Origin: an uncultured Sphingomonas sp.
GTDB taxonomy: Bacteria > Pseudomonadota > Alphaproteobacteria > Sphingomonadales > Sphingomonadaceae
DNA length: 45,319 bases
NCBI RefSeq assembly: GCF_913774285.1
Contig: NZ_CAJYHX010000011.1
Span: forward strand, 1 to 45,319
Direction of reading: 5' to 3'
Made by a program: the position numbers and the translations under genes. The notes beneath the pieces were generated by a model. That model saw only the letters and a program-made list of their open reading frames with translations. It did not search any database and was not told the origin of the DNA. Below are positions 40,914 through 45,319 of the stretch, one piece after another. Position 1 is the first letter of the stretch; each line of letters starts with the position of its first letter.

Positions 40914-42533
40914 ATGGCCACCGCCATTTCTGCCAACAAGGCCGAGCTGCTCGCGATCGCCGATTCGGTCGCGAAGGAAAAGCTGATCGACAAGGCCATC
41001 GTCATCGAGGCGATGGAAGACGCGATCCAGCGCGCCGCGAAGAACCGTTACGGCGTCGAGAACGACATCCGCGCGAAGCTCGATCCGGTCTCGGGCGACC
41101 TCCGTTTGTGGCGTGTCGTTGAGGTGGTCGAGCAGGTCGACGACTATTTCAAGCAGGTCGACCTGAAGGGCGCCGAGAAGCTCCAGAAGGGCGCGAAGGT
41201 CGGCGACTTCATCGTCGATCCGCTGCCGCCGATCGAGTTCGGCCGCATCCAGGCGCAGGCCTCGAAGCAGATCATCTTCCAGAAGGTCCGCGACGCCGAG
41301 CGCGAGCGCCAGTATGACGAGTTCAAGGACCGGGTGAACGAGATCATCACCGGTGTGGTGAAGCGTGTCGAGTTCGGCCATGTCGTTGTCGACCTGGGCC
41401 GCGCCGAGGGCGTGATCCGCCGCGACCAGCAGATCCCGCGCGAAGTGGTGCGCGTAGGCGACCGCGTCCGCTCGGTGGTGCTCAACGTCCGCCGCGAGAA
41501 CCGCGGCCCGCAGATCTTCCTGAGCCGGGCGCACCCCGAGTTCATGAAGAAGCTGTTCGCGCAGGAAGTGCCGGAAATCTACGACGGCATCATCGAGATC
41601 AAGGCCGCCGCCCGCGACCCGGGCAGCCGCGCCAAGATCGGCGTGATCAGCCATGACGGTTCGATCGATCCGGTCGGCGCCTGCGTCGGCATGAAGGGCA
41701 GCCGCGTGCAGGCCGTCGTGCAGGAAATGCAGGGCGAGAAGATCGACATCATTCCCTGGTCGCCGGACACGGCCACCTTCGTCGTCAACGCGCTGCAGCC
41801 GGCAAACGTCAGCCGCGTCGTGATCGACGAGGAAGAGGATCGCATTGAAGTCGTCGTCCCCGACGATCAGCTGAGCCTCGCCATCGGCCGTCGCGGCCAG
41901 AATGTGCGCCTGGCCAGCCAGCTGACCGGCAAGGCGATCGACATCCTCACCGAGGCGGATGCGAGCGAGAAGCGCCAGAAGGAATTCGTCGAGCGTTCGG
42001 AGATGTTCCAGAACGAGCTCGACGTCGACGAGACGCTGGCCCAGCTGCTGGTCGCCGAAGGCTTCGGCGCGCTGGAAGAAGTCGCCTATGTCGAAATCGA
42101 GGAGCTCGCGACGATCGAGGGCTTCGACGAGGACCTCGCGCAGGAGCTCCAGAACCGCGCCCAGGAAGCGCTGGAGCGCCGCGAGGAAGCCAATCGCGAG
42201 GAGCGCCGCGCACTCGGCGTCGAGGACGCGCTGACCACCATGCCGTATCTGACCGAAGCGATGCTGGTCACGCTCGGCAAGGCGGGCATCAAGACGCTCG
42301 ACGATCTCGCCGACCTGGCGACCGACGAGCTGGTCGAGAAGAAGCGCGCCGAGCCGCGTCGTCGCGGCGACGATACCCCCCGCAAGGAGCCCAAGGGCGG
42401 CATCCTCGCGGAGTATGGCCTCAGCGACGAACAGGGCAACGAGATCATCATGGCGGCCCGCGCCCATTGGTTCGCCGATGAAGAACCTGCGGAAGCAGGC
42501 GAGGAGGACGCAATTGCGGACTCCGAACAATGA
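40914..42533 (+). CDS. nusA: Transcription termination/antitermination factor NusA
   Basis: This 539-residue RNA polymerase-binding protein controls pausing, termination and antitermination. The N-terminal polymerase-binding domain (about 1-130) is followed by an S1 domain (about 138-205, ITGVVKRVEFGHVVVDLGRAEGVI). KH1 and KH2 domains come next (about 210-350, VGACVGMKGSRVQAV and LSLAIGRRGQNVRLASQLTG). The C-terminus has an acidic region with HhH-like repeats (ALEEVAYVEIEELATIEGFDEDLAQEL, LGKAGIKTLDDLADLATDEL). The ATG at 40914 begins the canonical start. The next gene, ylxR, is 57 bases away, and the gap has a hairpin. Confidence 0.97.
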   Translation: MATAISANKAELLAIADSVAKEKLIDKAIVIEAMEDAIQRAAKNRYGVENDIRAKLDPVSGDLRLWRVVEVVEQVDDYFKQVDLKGAEKLQKGAKVGDFIVDPLPPIEFGRIQAQASKQIIFQKVRDAERERQYDEFKDRVNEIITGVVKRVEFGHVVVDLGRAEGVIRRDQQIPREVVRVGDRVRSVVLNVRRENRGPQIFLSRAHPEFMKKLFAQEVPEIYDGIIEIKAAARDPGSRAKIGVISHDGSIDPVGACVGMKGSRVQAVVQEMQGEKIDIIPWSPDTATFVVNALQPANVSRVVIDEEEDRIEVVVPDDQLSLAIGRRGQNVRLASQLTGKAIDILTEADASEKRQKEFVERSEMFQNELDVDETLAQLLVAEGFGALEEVAYVEIEELATIEGFDEDLAQELQNRAQEALERREEANREERRALGVEDALTTMPYLTEAMLVTLGKAGIKTLDDLADLATDELVEKKRAEPRRRGDDTPRKEPKGGILAEYGLSDEQGNEIIMAARAHWFADEEPAEAGEEDAIADSEQ

Positions 42534-42565
42534 TACGCGCCGACTGACATTGGCACTGGTCATCC

Positions 42566-42587
42566 CCCCTCTCGGTAACCGGAGGGG
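42566..42587 (+). promoter_or_regulatory. Hairpin masking the ylxR ribosome binding site
   Basis: CCCCTC (42566-42571) and CGG (42573-42575) pair with CCG (42579-42581) and GAGGGG (42582-42587), with one bulged T and a TAA loop. The right arm contains the GGAGGGG ribosome binding site of ylxR. The structure could reduce ylxR translation or act as an attenuator between nusA and ylxR. Confidence 0.5.
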
Positions 42588-42590
42588 CCG

Positions 42591-43295
42591 ATGACCGACG
42601 CGGTTCGCACCTGCATCCTTTCGCGCGAGGAATCGCCGCGGGAAGGGCTGATCCGACTCGTGCTTTCGCCCGACGGCGAAGTGCTGCCCGACATCCGTGC
42701 CAAGGCCCCCGGCCGCGGTGCCTGGATCTCCGTCGACAAGGCGGGGCTGACGGCGTCGCGCGACAAGGGCAAGCTGCGGGGCGCGCTCTCGCGCAGCTTC
42801 CGTACCGGCGAGATTCGCATTCCGGACGATCTGGAAGACCGGATCGCCGCCCAGTTGCAGCGCGCCGCGCTCGATCGGCTGGGGCTGGAGGCGAAGGCCG
42901 GCTATGTGGTGATCGGCGCCGAGCGGATCGAAAAGGCCGCGCGCAGCGGCCGACTCCATCTGCTGCTCCACGCCTCCGATGCCCGCGACGACGGCAGCCG
43001 AAAGCTGGCGCAGGCGTGGCGGGTTGGCTCGGATCGGGAAGGTTCTGCCCTCAAGGGCTTAACATTGCCGGTCTCGCGCACCATATTGTCCTTGGCGTTA
43101 GGCCGCGAAAATGTGGTACACGCCGGACTTATCGACGCCCGGGCGGCGCAACGGACGAGCGAAGCGCTCGATCGCTGGCTGCACTTTATCGGACCCGAAC
43201 CTGATCCCGTGTCTTGCGATTCCGTATCGCAAGGCGCATCGGCTTTGCCGTCCGCCGTGCCATTGACGACGAACACTATCGAGGAACTTGAGTAG
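42591..43295 (+). CDS. YlxR (DUF448) RNA-binding protein with L7Ae-like C-terminal domain
   Basis: This 234-residue protein has an N-terminal YlxR/DUF448 domain (about 5-85: [24 protein letters not shown] and GRGAWIS). The C-terminal part (about 90-185) looks like the L7Ae/YlxQ-type fold, with [29 protein letters not shown]. Fusion of the two is common in alphaproteobacteria, whereas Firmicutes encode ylxR and ylxQ separately. A tail of about 45 residues is low-complexity. Its role is not well defined; RNA binding or transcription control is proposed for YlxR. The ATG at 42591 follows GGAGGGG, which lies in a hairpin. infB starts 5 bases after the stop. Confidence 0.88.
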   Translation: MTDAVRTCILSREESPREGLIRLVLSPDGEVLPDIRAKAPGRGAWISVDKAGLTASRDKGKLRGALSRSFRTGEIRIPDDLEDRIAAQLQRAALDRLGLEAKAGYVVIGAERIEKAARSGRLHLLLHASDARDDGSRKLAQAWRVGSDREGSALKGLTLPVSRTILSLALGRENVVHAGLIDARAAQRTSEALDRWLHFIGPEPDPVSCDSVSQGASALPSAVPLTTNTIEELE

Positions 43296-43299
43296 CCGC

Positions 43300-45319
43300 A
43301 TGAGCGACACCGAAAACGACAAGCCGAAACTGGGCATGCGCGCACCGCTGGGTCTGAAGCGCACGGTGGAAACCGGCAAGGTGAAGCAGAGCTTCAGCCA
43401 TGGCCGTTCCAACACCGTGGTCGTGGAGGTCAAGCGTCGCCGTGTTCTCGGCCCGCAGGGTGCGCCGATCGACGAGTCGACGCCGGCCCCTGCCGCTGCG
43501 CCCGAGGCTCCGGCTGCTCAGGCTCCCCGCGCCGCTGCCCCGCAGCAGCAGGCGCCGCGTCCGGCTGCCCAGCCGCCGCGCAAGCCCATGGACAATCTGT
43601 CGCCGCAGGAGCGCCAGGCCAAGCTGCTCCGCGAGGCCGAGGAACAGCGCATGCAGGCGCTGGAGGAAGCGCGTCGCCGTGACGAGCGCCTCCGTGCCGA
43701 GGCACAGGAAGAAGAGCGTCGCCGCGCCGAAGAGCGTGCGCGTGCCCAGGCCGAGGCGGCTGCCGCTCCGGTCGAAGCCGCCGCGCCTGCGCCTGCGCCT
43801 TCGCCTGCTCCCGAGCCGAAGCCGGAAGTGATCGCGGAGGCCCCTGCGCCCGCGCCGACCGCCGAGCCGACTCCGGCCCCTGCGCCTGCTCCCGCCCCGC
43901 AGGCCGCAGCTCCGCAGCCGGCCGCGCCCAAGCCCGCGGCGCCGCAGGCGGCAGCGCCCAAGCCGGCCGCCCCCGCGCAGCCGCCGCGGCGTCCGATCCC
44001 GCAGGGTCCGATCACGCTGCAGCTTGATGCGTCGCTGCCCGCGCCGCGTCGCTTCACGCCGGTTGTGCGTCCGGAAATTCCCAAGCCGCAGCCCAAGCCC
44101 GAGCCGCAGCAGGCAGCCCCCGCCGCGACCCAGTCGCAGCAGCCCGCGCAGAACCAGAACCAGCCGCGTCCCGCCGCTGGCGCAGGCGCCGCGCGTCCGA
44201 CGCCTTCGGGCCCTGGCGCCGCGCCGCGTCGTCCGGGTGCCGATCCGGCCAAGCCGTCGCGCGACCGCAAGGGCGACGATCGCCGCCAGTCGGGCAAGCT
44301 CACCGTCACCCGCGCCCTTGGTGGCGACGATGGCGCGCGTGCGCGCAGCCTCGCCGCGCTGAAGCGCGCCCGTGAGAAGGAGCATCGCCGCTCCTATGGC
44401 GGCCCGCGCGAGCCGCAGGTCAAGCAGGTCCGTGACGTGGTGGTGCCCGACGCCATCACCGTGCAGGAACTCGCCAACCGCATGGCCGAAAAGGGTGCGG
44501 ACCTGGTGAAGGCCCTGTTCAAGATGGGCATGATGGTCACGGTCAATCAGTCGATCGACCAGGATACCGCCGAACTGCTGGTCACCGATTTCGGCCATAA
44601 CGTGCAGCGCGTCAGCGAGAGCGACGTCGATCTCCAGATCGATACCGAACTCGATCCCGAGGACAAGCTGCAGCCGCGTCCGCCGGTCGTCACGATCATG
44701 GGTCACGTCGACCACGGCAAGACCTCGCTGCTGGACGCGCTGCGCGGCACCGATGTGGTGCGCGGCGAAGCCGGCGGCATCACCCAGCATATCGGCGCCT
44801 ATCAGGTGACCCTGAAGGACAAGTCGAAGATCACCTTCCTCGACACGCCGGGCCACGAAGCCTTTTCGGAGATGCGCGCACGTGGTGCCAACGTCACCGA
44901 CATCGTCGTGCTGGTGGTGGCCGCGAACGACGGGCTGATGCCGCAGACGATCGAGGCGATCAACCATACCAAGGCGGCGGGCAAGCCGATGATCGTGGCG
45001 ATCAACAAGATCGACAAGCACGACGCCAATGCCCAGCGCGTCCGCGAACGCCTGCTCGAGCATGACGTGCAGGTCGAGGACATGGGTGGCGAGACCCAGG
45101 ACGTCGAAGTGTCGGCGCTCAAGAAGATCGGTCTGGATACGCTGATCGAGAAGATCCAGCTTCAGGCCGAACTGCTCGAACTGACCGCCAATCCCGATCG
45201 CGCCGCCGAGGGCAGCGTGGTCGAGGCCAAGCTCGACAAGGGCCGTGGTCCGGTCGCGACCGTGCTCGTCACGCGCGGCACGCTGAAGGTCGGCGACGTG
45301 TTCGTCGTCGGCGCGGAAA
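43300..45319 (+). CDS. infB: Translation initiation factor IF-2 (partial, cut by window end)
   Basis: About 673 codons are present and the 3' end is missing. IF-2 is a GTPase that brings fMet-tRNA to the 30S subunit. The N-terminal part (about 1-350) is very rich in Ala, Pro, Glu and Arg, including a charged helix with [24 protein letters not shown] sequence, as in other alphaproteobacteria. An IF2-N type domain is near residues 385-440 ([20 protein letters not shown]). The G domain has [16 protein letters not shown] (G1), [15 protein letters not shown] (G3) and AINKID (G4). The ATG at 43300 is the start, 5 bases after the ylxR stop. Confidence 0.97.
   Translation, partial: MSDTENDKPKLGMRAPLGLKRTVETGKVKQSFSHGRSNTVVVEVKRRRVLGPQGAPIDESTPAPAAAPEAPAAQAPRAAAPQQQAPRPAAQPPRKPMDNLSPQERQAKLLREAEEQRMQALEEARRRDERLRAEAQEEERRRAEERARAQAEAAAAPVEAAAPAPAPSPAPEPKPEVIAEAPAPAPTAEPTPAPAPAPAPQAAAPQPAAPKPAAPQAAAPKPAAPAQPPRRPIPQGPITLQLDASLPAPRRFTPVVRPEIPKPQPKPEPQQAAPAATQSQQPAQNQNQPRPAAGAGAARPTPSGPGAAPRRPGADPAKPSRDRKGDDRRQSGKLTVTRALGGDDGARARSLAALKRAREKEHRRSYGGPREPQVKQVRDVVVPDAITVQELANRMAEKGADLVKALFKMGMMVTVNQSIDQDTAELLVTDFGHNVQRVSESDVDLQIDTELDPEDKLQPRPPVVTIMGHVDHGKTSLLDALRGTDVVRGEAGGITQHIGAYQVTLKDKSKITFLDTPGHEAFSEMRARGANVTDIVVLVVAANDGLMPQTIEAINHTKAAGKPMIVAINKIDKHDANAQRVRERLLEHDVQVEDMGGETQDVEVSALKKIGLDTLIEKIQLQAELLELTANPDRAAEGSVVEAKLDKGRGPVATVLVTRGTLKVGDVFVVGAE

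Noticed and set aside
40113..42971. A 952-codon open frame on the minus strand opposite rimP, nusA and ylxR.
   Set aside because: The plus strand encodes clear conserved proteins there. GC-rich third positions keep the opposite strand open, and the translation is an Arg/Asp/His-rich mixture with no fold.
43276..45063. A 595-codon minus-strand open frame opposite infB.
   Set aside because: infB has all G-domain motifs on the plus strand. The minus frame is a by-product of Ala/Pro/Arg codons.

Overview
The window is GC-rich chromosomal DNA densely packed with genes on both strands. It looks like an alphaproteobacterium of the Sphingomonas group. The reasons are the style of the proteins (an Oar-like TonB-dependent receptor, a DUF4168 secreted protein, RarD, a long YlxR protein with an extra C-terminal domain, and an infB with a long Pro/Ala-rich N-terminus), an imuA-imuB-dnaE2 mutagenesis cassette, and a LexA box of the alphaproteobacterial GAAC-N7-GAAC type. 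This assignment rests on recognising protein families, not on a database search. No rRNA, tRNA, CRISPR array, phage or insertion-sequence transposase gene was seen.

Layout. 1-3.5 kb: a sulfur-amino-acid operon (3-mercaptopyruvate sulfurtransferase, cystathionine beta-lyase) ending in an MscS channel. 3.5-10.5 kb: a PI-PLC-like phosphodiesterase, a DUF4168 secreted protein, rlmN, an LprI-like protein, a flavin reductase, a membrane cytochrome b overlapping a molybdopterin oxidoreductase, and cfa. 10.5-17.2 kb: a large TonB-dependent receptor with a possible GntR operator in its promoter, argG, rarD and an unknown membrane protein. 17.1-21.1 kb (minus): a branched-chain 2-oxoacid dehydrogenase operon (E1 alpha, E1 beta, E2) plus a YciI protein. 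21.2-28.1 kb (plus): the SOS mutagenesis operon imuA-imuB-dnaE2, with a 2'-5' RNA ligase family gene coupled to its end. 28.1-34.5 kb: an FAH-family hydrolase, a multi-PAS hybrid histidine kinase, purA and a small Thr/Pro-rich secreted protein. 34.6-38.7 kb: aroC, a thiolase and a crotonase on the minus strand, divergent from two overlapping hot-dog thioesterases. 38.8-40.1 kb: a lipoprotein PQQ-type sugar dehydrogenase. 40.2 kb to the end: the classic rimP-nusA-ylxR-infB operon, with infB cut by the window edge.

The most unusual structure is a set of three families of two-armed palindromic repeats (named R1, R2 and R3 here). Some copies lie between genes, as expected. Four copies lie inside open reading frames without breaking them: R1 and R2 in imuB, R3 in dnaE2 and R1 in the E2 gene. 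The two genic R1 copies are read in the same frame and give nearly the same peptide. The result is an ImuB of 736 residues, where about 500 is usual, and a DnaE2 with a loop about 40 residues longer than usual. Other points are a consensus LexA box over the imuA promoter, a possible GntR-type operator over the receptor promoter, near-consensus EcfG (general stress) promoters before two small secreted proteins that share a TTP-rich N-terminus, and a hairpin that would mask the ylxR ribosome binding site.
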